Source: Nosema muscidifuracis (lineage: Eukaryota; Microsporidia; Nosematidae). From it: a stretch of DNA of 64,000 bases. The notes below the pieces were generated by a model that saw only the letters and a list, made by a program, of their open reading frames with translations, had not been told where the DNA came from and ran no database searches. The first letter of the stretch is position 1, and the number at the start of each line of letters is the position of its first letter. The position numbers and the translations under genes are program-made. Below are positions 1 to 8,210 of the stretch, piece after piece. The stretch spans positions 310,001-374,000 of the forward strand of contig JAIOKI010000017.1 in the NCBI GenBank assembly GCA_028335825.1, given 5' to 3'.

Positions 1-1
1 A

Positions 2-751
2 GATGAAATGGAAGAAGAACAATTTGACGCAAATTATAACGAATCTATTGGTGATTTTGATTATCAAGAAGAAGAAGATGATTTAAAAATTACACCTGTT
101 TTTAAAGAAAGTGCTTTCTCATATTTTAAAGGGTGGGCTGGTCCTAAACATTGGAAATTAAGAAGTAAAAAAGTCGATAGAAATTCTACAAATAAACCAA
201 AAGAAAAATTTTTAATAAATTTTTCTGATTCTATTGATATTAATTTAATATTAGATAAGGGAGATACCTTAATAGACAAAGATACTATAGAAAAAAGAAA
301 AGAAGTTGATAACAGTTTACCAAATGATTTTAATTTGGAAATTGATGATTTATATAGTTTTAATATTTTAGTAGGAAAGTTTAATAATAAAAGTGAAGTT
401 GTATATGATGATCTAAGTATTATTAATGAACCAAATATTATTGTAGAAGAACCAGTTGATGAAATAATATTAGATATACCTATAGATAATAAGAATAAGG
501 AAGTTTTACTTCCATTTAGAAGAGAACAGAAAAAAGTTGATATAAAGAAATTAAAAACGAATATTCTAACCAAGATAAAAAATAAAAAGAATTCTAAACT
601 TAGTGATATCTGTAAAGAAATCCCTAAGATGTACGATGGTAAGGAAAGAAATGACATTAGTATTCATTTTTGTATAGTATCTTTATTACATGTAGCAAAT
701 GAAAGAAATCTTGAGCTTGTACAAAAAGATAATGACGTGTTTATAAACTAA
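2..751 (+). CDS. BRN1: Condensin complex subunit 2 (CAP-H/Barren), C-terminal part
   Basis: This is the kleisin subunit of condensin, which bridges the SMC2-SMC4 heads and compacts mitotic chromosomes. The frame is open to the left edge, and the visible 247-249 codons are only the C-terminal part of a protein that is normally about 700 residues. The motif YFKGWAGPKHWKLR (about residues 39-52 from the first visible Met) matches the conserved Barren signature. The end, IHFCIVSLLHVANERNLEL, matches the C-terminal winged-helix end of CAP-H. An acidic stretch precedes the signature. The gene converges on the protein mannosyltransferase gene with only 20 bp between the stops. Family assignment is firm; the upstream part is outside the window. 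Confidence 0.85.
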   Translation, partial: DEMEEEQFDANYNESIGDFDYQEEEDDLKITPVFKESAFSYFKGWAGPKHWKLRSKKVDRNSTNKPKEKFLINFSDSIDINLILDKGDTLIDKDTIEKRKEVDNSLPNDFNLEIDDLYSFNILVGKFNNKSEVVYDDLSIINEPNIIVEEPVDEIILDIPIDNKNKEVLLPFRREQKKVDIKKLKTNILTKIKNKKNSKLSDICKEIPKMYDGKERNDISIHFCIVSLLHVANERNLELVQKDNDVFIN

Positions 752-771
752 AAAATTGTAATAAACTTTTT

Positions 772-2745
772 TTAATCTATGAAATCCCATGAAGGAATAA
801 ATTTTAACTTGGATAAAGTTGATGTATCTATTATTCCATAAGTAATTGGAGAAAACAACAAATAGAAATAAATGACACAGCCTATAAAAGTCTTAATAAA
901 TTTCATATTAACGTATTTTAGAACGTAGCATACTGATAAAAGTGCAAAAAAGAGTGCGGGGTAGTAGTGATGAAAATATAAGACTCTTCCTACAGCGAAG
1001 AATGGAATATAATCAAATACCCATCCACCAAATCCAATAAAAACTTCAAATCCTTCTGATCTAATATTTTTAAATTTAGCAAGTCCACGTTTGTATCTTA
1101 TATATCTTATTAAGAAGATTATTGAAGCTAATAATACGCACAATATTGATGTGTACCATAATAAAGGATTACCAAACATATAAAATTTTTCTTTTTTTCC
1201 TTCCCATGAACACATTCTAAGTCCACGAATTAAAAAAGGCCATTCTATTGGGTTTGATACAATTCTTTCAGGTTCTAAATTATCATCTTGTACAAATGAC
1301 TTATTAATATTGTATTGTAAGATATTATGTTCGATAAAATTCTTAATAAAGACATTCTTATATAGTTCATCATATAACGGATTAATTTCTAACGGAATCT
1401 TTTCCGAAATATTTTCTTCTATTGTCCAATAGCTTCCTTCATCTATAACTTTTGAACAAACAATCTCACCCTGGTTAAATCCCCACGTAGGATACTTTTT
1501 AGAAGTATTTTTAAGATAGGTATCTGTTTCTTTATGGTGTAACATAAATTTGGTTGTTAAACTTTTGATACGATCTTCATTTTTTAAAGAATCTTTTACA
1601 ATTTCTATAACAAACACGTTTTTTTGTGTCAAAGGAACTGATGCTGATATAGTAAGCAATCCTTCTGAAAGATAAGCACTTTTATCAGATACTCCGATAT
1701 ATTTTTCTGATTCTAAATGATACAAAACAACTTCTTCTTTATCATTTACGAAAAGAGCTTCCTTATCCGTATTTGTTACTTTTTGAAAGACCCAGTTATT
1801 ATTATTATCCTTATGTGAGTAAGTAGTTACCTGATTTACATCCATATCCGGATATGTATTCTCATGGGAATGAAGATATCCGCCACCTGTTAAATTTGAT
1901 TTTATTGTAATTTTCGTACCATATGCTATAAACCTCCGGTTTTTTATATAAGAATTTCCTTCTAAAGTAGCTTGGAAAAATGAACTCATATGTCCTTCAT
2001 CCGAACTACTCTTATTAACAATCTTAAAATGAATGTAGTAGATTCCTATATAAATAGATATAGGAACGAGTATCAGAAAAATAGCATCTTTCAGAAAAGC
2101 AAATATAAACTTGTTTAAAGGTTTTTTTGAGTTTAAAATATTCCACAGACTGTGTATAATTATTATTCCTACCACAGCTGTAGTCAAACATCCTATCCAT
2201 TTAATACTTAAGACTAGGCCTAAAGATATTCCTAAAAACAAAAGATCAAAATCATTAAAAGATCTATGATATAGTCTTGTAAGGAAGTATATGACAGCAG
2301 ATGTACAAGTCAGCAAATGAGAATCTAATAAAATAAGCCTTCCTATAGAAGTAAACCCATTTTCGAAAATGAACATAAAAGTCAATAAAAATCGTCGTTT
2401 CTTCGGATATCCCATTTCTTTCAATATAAGATAACTAAATACAGGAGTAAGAGAAGAAATAAAAGCGTGAAATCGTCTCATTCCAATAAAATCAAATTGT
2501 TTAGGATAATCAGATGCTGATTCGAATTTGAAATCTAAAGGCTGGTCGAATAAGAATCCTCCTAAAGCTGTAAGTAATTTTCCTAATGGTGGGTGTACAT
2601 CAAAGTAAAACGAGCGTGACAAATATTTAGAAGAAAACTTTCCAAAATGTGCTTCGTCCCATACGACATAATCTCCTTTTTCTATTTTATACGTTCTAAT
2701 AATAAATGTAACTAAGAAAATAACTGATGGTAGTAACATTTTCAT
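772..2745 (-). CDS. PMT: Dolichyl-phosphate-mannose--protein mannosyltransferase (PMT family)
   Basis: An ER membrane enzyme that transfers mannose from dolichyl-phosphate mannose to Ser/Thr of secreted proteins. The first luminal loop carries the catalytic Asp-Glu pair (WDEAHFG, residues 30-31) followed by YFDVHPPLGKLL, the PMT hallmark. A hydrophilic middle of about 190 residues (about 270-460), with HSHENTYPD and similar blocks, is the MIR domain. Several membrane segments follow to the end. At 657 residues it is slightly short of fungal PMTs (about 750). The open frame reaches a TTG at 2808, but the first ATG is at 2745, directly before the first hydrophobic segment, so I start there. PMT1/2/4 subfamily is not resolved by eye. 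It acts on the same secretory route as SEC24 and the GPI genes in this window. Confidence 0.92.
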   Translation of the reverse strand: MKMLLPSVIFLVTFIIRTYKIEKGDYVVWDEAHFGKFSSKYLSRSFYFDVHPPLGKLLTALGGFLFDQPLDFKFESASDYPKQFDFIGMRRFHAFISSLTPVFSYLILKEMGYPKKRRFLLTFMFIFENGFTSIGRLILLDSHLLTCTSAVIYFLTRLYHRSFNDFDLLFLGISLGLVLSIKWIGCLTTAVVGIIIIHSLWNILNSKKPLNKFIFAFLKDAIFLILVPISIYIGIYYIHFKIVNKSSSDEGHMSSFFQATLEGNSYIKNRRFIAYGTKITIKSNLTGGGYLHSHENTYPDMDVNQVTTYSHKDNNNNWVFQKVTNTDKEALFVNDKEEVVLYHLESEKYIGVSDKSAYLSEGLLTISASVPLTQKNVFVIEIVKDSLKNEDRIKSLTTKFMLHHKETDTYLKNTSKKYPTWGFNQGEIVCSKVIDEGSYWTIEENISEKIPLEINPLYDELYKNVFIKNFIEHNILQYNINKSFVQDDNLEPERIVSNPIEWPFLIRGLRMCSWEGKKEKFYMFGNPLLWYTSILCVLLASIIFLIRYIRYKRGLAKFKNIRSEGFEVFIGFGGWVFDYIPFFAVGRVLYFHHYYPALFFALLSVCYVLKYVNMKFIKTFIGCVIYFYLLFSPITYGIIDTSTLSKLKFIPSWDFID

Positions 2746-2944
2746 GTTTATTTTGTTACACAAAATTAATATACGAATTGTTTCATATTTATCAAATTTA
2801 TGAAACAATATAAATAAATTAATATTTTTTTTTGAAGAAAGATGAAGTCAAAAAAATTTAGTCACCAGATTTATATTCAATTTATAAGGCAAAATAAAGT
2901 ATAAATTTATTTAAAACAAAGATAAATATTTTTACTCATTAATT

Positions 2945-4675
2945 TTATCGGAACAGGTATGAAAATATATAATCAGTGCTGTACCTTTTTTTCTCAGTAA
3001 CTTCACCTTTGTAATTCTTAGCAACAAAACAATGAGTAAAATCATTAGATTCAGTAATTTGACCACCACCATTTTGAATAACACGAATAAAACTTGCTTT
3101 TTTAGATTCATCAGCGAAAATTTTCACTTTCCATTTATAAAAAGCTGGGTAACCTGTTTTTAATACTCGTTCTCTCCACTTTTTTATAGAATTAATAATT
3201 TTAGCATCTTTTTCATCGGTATTTTCGTCAGTTTTCCATTCATATTTCTCGAAATCAAAATGTATCGAATTATCAAAATCTTCTATAAAAGCTGGTGTAA
3301 GAATCCACGCTCCATTGCACAAAGCAGACAAAAATTTTTCTGATGTGCTTAGATTTCCCATAATGAGATGTGTACAATTCTCATATCTCTCACTGACAAC
3401 ATACCTGACATTAAATTTATCGAGACTATCTATTGCTTTATTTTTTAAAAAAGAAGGTAATCCAGTGAATTGAAATAATTTTTCTTTTATTACTGCTGCT
3501 TTTATTCGTTTAATAGGAGTTTTTTCATTTGGCTGAGCAAATAATCCCAAAGTAGATTCTTTAACTAAATACTTATCTTCTCTTACATGTTTCATAGTAT
3601 AAAGACATTGATCAATCCAATCTACTGATACTACTTTATAAGGTTTAAGTCCTTTATTTTTATATTCTTTTTTATCTTTAATAATCATATGAGTACAAGT
3701 TAAATTATCATCATCTCGAATTACACTTCCTAAAGCTTGTAATTTATTCACGATTTGCAAGCTATCCTTCCTTAAAGATTTCTCAATACAACATACAACA
3801 TTTTTTAATATAGTAGCACTTTTCTCACTATGAATTATATAAAAGTTAGGAAAAAGTTCAGCAGAATACTCAATACAATCAAATATGTACTGATAATAAA
3901 GAATTTTACATTTTTGATTTTCAAAATTTTTTGTAGTATTTGATATTATAAAATTCACATCTTTGTTAATTAAAGATACTCTAGATCCCTTTTGTTCTAT
4001 AATAAATCTCTTAATCTGATTAAATAGTTTATTATTGAATTTTGGATCTATATAGAAGCACTTATCTTGAAAAATATCCTTATCTCCTACTTTACATGCT
4101 TTTATATTAAAAGGCTTTTGCAAACTTTTATAATTGTTTTTAAATATATTTTCTGGTTTTATTATTGGAATATCGTTTTTTAAACAGAATTCGTGTTTTT
4201 CTCCTTCCTCACCATTCGATATAAAAAATCCTGTTGACAAAGTCAAGTTTTCATTGTAAACTGCACCCATTAAGCAATAATAATTTATAAACAAGTCGTT
4301 AGTAATATCATTAGAAGAAAATTCTATTCCTTCTAAAGGTTTCATGATATATTTATTAGGATTTGAATCTGTATCATATAACCAATCTATCCTTACAAAT
4401 TTTATATTCCATATCATAGCTTGTACAAATTTATCACTTAATATTGATTTATAAGATACAAGGTATGTAGTTAAAGTTGTTAACTCATCTTCTAAAATTA
4501 TATGTGGAGGTAGATCTTTTTTAATAATTTTCTTTTCAATTTCAGATATTCCTGTAGTTGTTACAAATATTTTGGGTCTGTGTGTGTTTATAATTTCAAA
4601 TTCTTGTGATTGATCCATATGGACAAAATTTTCATTATTTTTAATTTGATAAAAAAATCTAAATAGATTTGACAT
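2945..4675 (-). CDS. Multi-BRCT-domain protein (Dpb11/Rad4/TopBP1 or Rtt107 type)
   Basis: A 576-residue protein built from several BRCT repeats. Clear units are seen near residue 31 (PKIFVTTTGISEIEKK), around 285-355 (with VVSVDWIDQCL) and around 395-475 (with GAWILTPAFIEDF), plus a C-terminal unit (IFADESKKASFIRV). BRCT arrays of this kind bind phosphoproteins in replication initiation and the DNA-damage checkpoint. TopBP1/Dpb11 or Rtt107 is the likely role, but I cannot choose by eye. Two starts are possible: the ATG at 4675, which lies inside a tandem repeat array, and an ATG at residue 20 (4618), closer to the first BRCT. It diverges from UBA2. Confidence 0.72.
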   Translation of the reverse strand: MSNLFRFFYQIKNNENFVHMDQSQEFEIINTHRPKIFVTTTGISEIEKKIIKKDLPPHIILEDELTTLTTYLVSYKSILSDKFVQAMIWNIKFVRIDWLYDTDSNPNKYIMKPLEGIEFSSNDITNDLFINYYCLMGAVYNENLTLSTGFFISNGEEGEKHEFCLKNDIPIIKPENIFKNNYKSLQKPFNIKACKVGDKDIFQDKCFYIDPKFNNKLFNQIKRFIIEQKGSRVSLINKDVNFIISNTTKNFENQKCKILYYQYIFDCIEYSAELFPNFYIIHSEKSATILKNVVCCIEKSLRKDSLQIVNKLQALGSVIRDDDNLTCTHMIIKDKKEYKNKGLKPYKVVSVDWIDQCLYTMKHVREDKYLVKESTLGLFAQPNEKTPIKRIKAAVIKEKLFQFTGLPSFLKNKAIDSLDKFNVRYVVSERYENCTHLIMGNLSTSEKFLSALCNGAWILTPAFIEDFDNSIHFDFEKYEWKTDENTDEKDAKIINSIKKWRERVLKTGYPAFYKWKVKIFADESKKASFIRVIQNGGGQITESNDFTHCFVAKNYKGEVTEKKRYSTDYIFSYLFR

Positions 4676-4870
4676 TTCAAAAATTTACAAGTTATTATTA
4701 TAAATAAATTTAATTATTATTTAAAAATCTAAATAGATTTGACATTTCAGAAAATTTACAAGTTTTTATTAAGTATGAATAAATTTAATTATTATTTAAA
4801 AATCTAAATAGATTCGATATTTCGGAAATTTCAACTCTTGATAAAGTATGAATAAATTTTTTTGTTATTT
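4653..4870. repeat. Three-copy tandem duplication covering the 5' end of the BRCT gene
   Basis: Three head-to-tail copies of a 70-75 bp unit start at 4653, 4723 and 4798, each with aaaaatctaaatagatt followed by a diverging tail. The copy next to the gene contains its first ATG and first six codons. The second copy preserves an ATG with the same first codons and then runs into a stop. The third has lost the ATG. The array fills most of the divergent BRCT/UBA2 promoter. Confidence 0.85.
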
Positions 4871-4957
4871 TTAGATCTTATTTAGAATTTCAAGTTTTTA
4901 TCAAATCAATTTGAAATTTATCTTTCTAAAGATTTTAAATTTTTAACCTTCTCTAAA

Positions 4958-6199
4958 ATGCCAAAATCACAAAATATTTTGGTCGTTGGTAGTGGTGGAA
5001 TAGGGTGCGAATTGGTCAAGTTACTATATATAAATACACAACAATCAATAACACTTATAGATTTTGATATAATTGAACTTACTAATTTAAATAGACAGTT
5101 TTTATTTACTGAATCTGATATAGGAAGATATAAATCAGAAGTAGTAGCAGAAAGAATAAATAATTTTCTAAATTGGAATTTTAAATATTTAAAAGATACG
5201 ATATACAATTATGATATATCATTTTTTAAAAAATTTGATATTGTTTATAACTGTTTGGATAATAATGAAGCAAGAACTTATGTAAATATAAGATGTTATT
5301 TGACTAAGACTAAGCTTATAGATGGAGGATCAGGTGGATACAAAGGACAATCTTGTGTCTTTGATTATACAAAAGAATGTTTTGATTGTTTACCTAAAAT
5401 AGTACAAAAAAGTTATAATGTATGTACTATAAGATCAATACCTACAAAATTTGAGCATTGTATAGAATTTGCTAAGAGCACTTTTTTTAGTGGGGATTTT
5501 AACCTTAAAAGATATTTTAAATTGAAGAATGAGTCACTTTACAGAAAGCTTATTAAGCATAAATTACAAACTGAAAAAAAAGAAAATTATAATGAACATA
5601 AAGAAGATATTAAAATGATACATAAATATATTACTAGATTAGTAAAAGAGAACAATATTATTTTAGAGTATGATAAAGATAATTTAAATATGGTAAAACT
5701 TCTTTATAGATTATCTTGTATTAGATCAAGATCTGCTAATATAAAAATTAAGAATTTTTTTGATTTTCAAAGTATAGCTAATAGCATTATTCCATCATTA
5801 TGTACAACAAATTCAATTGTTGCTTCATTAATGTTATTATCTGAAACAAATAATAAGAATTATTTTCTCACACTTACCAAAAAACTGTATCTAAGCTTAG
5901 ATCCAAATGAGAGAAATCAAAATTGTGCTGTATGTAGCAAATCTTGGATATTATTAAAATTTAAAACAGGTTCTAAAGCTGATGATTTATTTGAGTTCTT
6001 AAATAGAAAATTGAGTATAGATTGTAAATATTTAATGAATGAAGATAATTCATATTTTAGTAAGTTCCCAAACAATTTAAATAAAGAACTAGAATTAAAG
6101 AATAATTCAATCAGCACACTTTGTTATGATAAAGGAGAAATAATGAAAATTTATATTTTAGAAACTGGCGATAAATTTGAAATAGATTTCAAATTTTAG
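4958..6199 (+). CDS. UBA2: SUMO-activating enzyme E1 subunit 2
   Basis: The catalytic subunit of the SUMO E1, which adenylates SUMO and takes it as a thioester. The adenylation fold starts at residue 6 with ILVVGSGGIGCELV (nucleotide-binding glycine loop), then IDFDIIELTNLNRQFLF (about 34-50), which is diagnostic of E1 enzymes. The catalytic Cys is C156 in NVCTIRSIPTKFEHCI, matching the UBA2 GCTIRNTPS motif. Zinc cysteines are CFDC (141-144) and CAVC further on. At 413 residues it is much shorter than yeast Uba2 (636), with a small or missing ubiquitin-fold and tail. Its partner AOS1 is not in the window. ATG 4958 directly precedes the domain. Confidence 0.92.
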   Translation: MPKSQNILVVGSGGIGCELVKLLYINTQQSITLIDFDIIELTNLNRQFLFTESDIGRYKSEVVAERINNFLNWNFKYLKDTIYNYDISFFKKFDIVYNCLDNNEARTYVNIRCYLTKTKLIDGGSGGYKGQSCVFDYTKECFDCLPKIVQKSYNVCTIRSIPTKFEHCIEFAKSTFFSGDFNLKRYFKLKNESLYRKLIKHKLQTEKKENYNEHKEDIKMIHKYITRLVKENNIILEYDKDNLNMVKLLYRLSCIRSRSANIKIKNFFDFQSIANSIIPSLCTTNSIVASLMLLSETNNKNYFLTLTKKLYLSLDPNERNQNCAVCSKSWILLKFKTGSKADDLFEFLNRKLSIDCKYLMNEDNSYFSKFPNNLNKELELKNNSISTLCYDKGEIMKIYILETGDKFEIDFKF

Positions 6200-6202
6200 A
6201 AT

Positions 6203-6412
6203 AAAAATAAAGATTCTTGTAACTTATTATTGTAGTCCCTTAATTTTCAATATAAAAAATAAAGATTCTTATAACTTATTATTATAGTCCCTTAATTTTC
6301 AATATAAAAAATAAAGATTCTTATAACTTATTATTGTAGTCCCTTAATTTTTAATATAAAAATAAATGTTCTTATAACTTATAATTGTAGTCTCTAATTT
6401 TTAATATAAAAA
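6203..6412. repeat. Four-copy 52-53 bp tandem repeat in the UBA2/VMA10 3' gap
   Basis: Units beginning near 6206, 6258, 6310 and 6361 share ataaagattcttataactta and a following tagtcccttaattttc. They start four bases after the UBA2 stop and end just before the VMA10 stop on the other strand, so the convergent 3' ends lie in the array. The fourth copy is the most diverged. Confidence 0.9.
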
Positions 6413-6433
6413 ATAAAATAAAGATTATTAAAT

Positions 6434-6742
6434 TTAATTCTTACAAACTTTTTTCATAAGCTCATTAAGAATTTCCAACTTATTACTGTAATCTCTTAAC
6501 TTACTAATTTTTATATCAAACTCTTCTTTTTTATTTTCTTCAACTATTTCTATGTACTCATCTACCTTCTTACTAAGCTCTTTAATTTTTCTCTCATTGT
6601 TCTCTATTTCAATCATAACCACACTTTTAGCATCTTCTTTAGCTTGTTTTTTCATAGCATCATATTTACTATATGCTTCATCTAGCATCTCTTTTGCTTC
6701 ATTTTCATATTGTACTAATTTCTTTATACTTTCTGTTGACAT
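6434..6742 (-). CDS. VMA10: V-type ATPase subunit G
   Basis: A 102-residue, almost wholly helical, charged protein. The N-terminal part (STESIKKLVQYENEAKEMLDEA then KKQAKEDAKS, about residues 2-40) follows the V-ATPase G pattern of GIQQLL..E..A...V..AR....R.KQAKEEA. Subunit G pairs with E as a peripheral stalk of the vacuolar proton pump. Length fits the family (about 110). It converges on UBA2 across a repeat array. Assignment rests on the N-terminal pattern in a short coiled-coil protein, so some doubt remains. Confidence 0.72.
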   Translation of the reverse strand: MSTESIKKLVQYENEAKEMLDEAYSKYDAMKKQAKEDAKSVVMIEIENNERKIKELSKKVDEYIEIVEENKKEEFDIKISKLRDYSNKLEILNELMKKVCKN

Positions 6743-7031
6743 TTACCACTGTTTTGTTAGATGCGTTGCATGAATTTTTATAAATTTGTGTGTTCAAGTC
6801 TAACCAACAATAATTTTGTTATATCTTAAATATGACACAAACATTTTTATTTAATCTTTAATGTGTACTAAACTATCTCAATAATATTTTATTGATGATT
6901 TTTTTAAGAAAAGTTTCAGAAAATTTATTTTTATGTAAAAAAATTTATTTAAGCAAAATTGCATAAAAATGACAGATTTATTAAATACAGGTCATTGTTT
7001 TGTTTGTTTAATCAAAACACATAAACAAATA

Positions 7032-7517
7032 TTAAATCAAAACTGGTTTAATAAAAGTACAAAAATTTTCCATAGAAGCCATTTCACGATAAATAATTTC
7101 TTCTCCTTTGTCATTATCTGAATACATTTTAATTAAATACAAGTTATCATTATCTTCTTTAGTTATTTCAATATTAAAATCAGATCCTTCATAAAACAAG
7201 CATTGTATTTTATTCTCCTTTACTTTAGAATATCCAAACTTATCAATAAAATATTGAAAGTTTTCTTTAAATTTATCATTATTGATATTTGTATAGGACT
7301 CAATGTTTTTACATAAGAGCTTTCTATTTTTCTTTTTATCTGTAAATTCTTCTTTAATAATTGTAATTTTGTCATTGTAATGTCTCATTAAAATGTATGA
7401 TGCGCTATTCTGAAAAATTAATTCAGTAAATTGGGAATTCTCTAAATGAAAGTTCTTGGTAAATTTTCGGATATCATTTGTGTATGAATATATTGAATAT
7501 TCAATCTTTTTCATCAT
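7032..7517 (-). CDS. Hypothetical protein, 161 aa
   Basis: I do not recognise this gene. It encodes a mixed alpha/beta soluble protein without membrane segments or cysteine motifs, with an aromatic-rich N-terminus (IEYSIYSY) and a hydrophobic C-terminus (NFCTFIKPVLI). The frame extends to a TTG at 7523, but two ATGs at 7517 and 7514 are the likely start. It diverges from E2F with only 27 bp between the two start codons, so both must share one very compact promoter. A small subunit of a nuclear complex is conceivable from size and context, but nothing in the sequence proves it. Confidence 0.6.
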   Translation of the reverse strand: MMKKIEYSIYSYTNDIRKFTKNFHLENSQFTELIFQNSASYILMRHYNDKITIIKEEFTDKKKNRKLLCKNIESYTNINNDKFKENFQYFIDKFGYSKVKENKIQCLFYEGSDFNIEITKEDNDNLYLIKMYSDNDKGEEIIYREMASMENFCTFIKPVLI

Positions 7518-7544
7518 CAACAAGGATAAAAAAATATCCCTCTA

Positions 7545-8135
7545 ATGACAAAAAATTCTACATCTGACAGGCTATCATCAGCAAGATCTGAGAATTCATT
7601 ATTCAGTTTGACAAAAAAGTTTATGGGATTGATTCGTGCATCTAAAGATAAAAGTATAAACTTAAATGAAGCAGCTTCTGAATTGGGTGTACACAAAAGG
7701 CGGGTATACGATATCACAAATGTATTAGAAGGACTTGGGTTATTAAGTAAATGGTCAGTTAGTAGTGCAAAATGGATAGGTGGAAATATTGATAATCATA
7801 TTGGAAGTGAAGATGATGACAAAGAAAATGTTAACTCCTGTAATGATAAAATAATCTCTAAGGATGAAAAAGATCTTGACTATCAGATATTAGAACTCAA
7901 CAAGGAAATTAATGAATTATCTCAGAAGGATTCAAACTTAGAAAATGCTTATGTAACATTTAATGATCTTCAAGCTATTCCTAGCTTGAAAAACAAATTA
8001 ATTTTTAGTATCAAAGCACCCTCTGATACTATCATGGAAATGCCCAAATATGAGAAAGGATTTTATAAATTAAATCTAACAGCTGATTCGGGGAATATTA
8101 TGGTATATTATGTGTCTGATGAACATATCAATTAA
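7545..8135 (+). CDS. E2F: E2F family transcription factor
   Basis: A 196-residue cell-cycle transcription factor. The winged-helix DNA-binding domain spans about residues 18-80 and contains the recognition-helix signature RRVYDITNVLEGLGLL (52-67), with the basic pair that contacts TTTSSCGC-type sites. A coiled-coil/marked-box region follows (about 115-175), with AYVTFNDLQAIP and FSIKAPSDT matching the E2F dimerisation region rather than DP. There is no C-terminal pocket-protein-binding tail of normal length. The start follows an AAATATCCC motif. The tiny gap to the divergent upstream gene suggests shared control. A DP partner is not in the window. Confidence 0.9.
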   Translation: MTKNSTSDRLSSARSENSLFSLTKKFMGLIRASKDKSINLNEAASELGVHKRRVYDITNVLEGLGLLSKWSVSSAKWIGGNIDNHIGSEDDDKENVNSCNDKIISKDEKDLDYQILELNKEINELSQKDSNLENAYVTFNDLQAIPSLKNKLIFSIKAPSDTIMEMPKYEKGFYKLNLTADSGNIMVYYVSDEHIN

Positions 8136-8210
8136 ATTATTAGTAAATAGCCATGCTTTATTCAAATCAAACTTTTTAATTAATTTTAATTAATCAGAAA
8201 ACCTTAAAAT

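Noticed and set aside
64-657. Long minus-strand ORF opposite the condensin gene
   Set aside because: Shadow of the lysine/aspartate-rich coding strand; Ser/Phe/Leu-rich with no domain.
2808-2808. TTG starts extending several frames (PMT 2808, unknown 7523, UBL 17849, GPN1 23429, STE24 24675, family 32428, PRA1 36065, NOT 49629, GPI18 57293)
   Set aside because: In-frame ATGs lie closer to the domains and mostly next to the CCC motif, so TTG starts were dropped.
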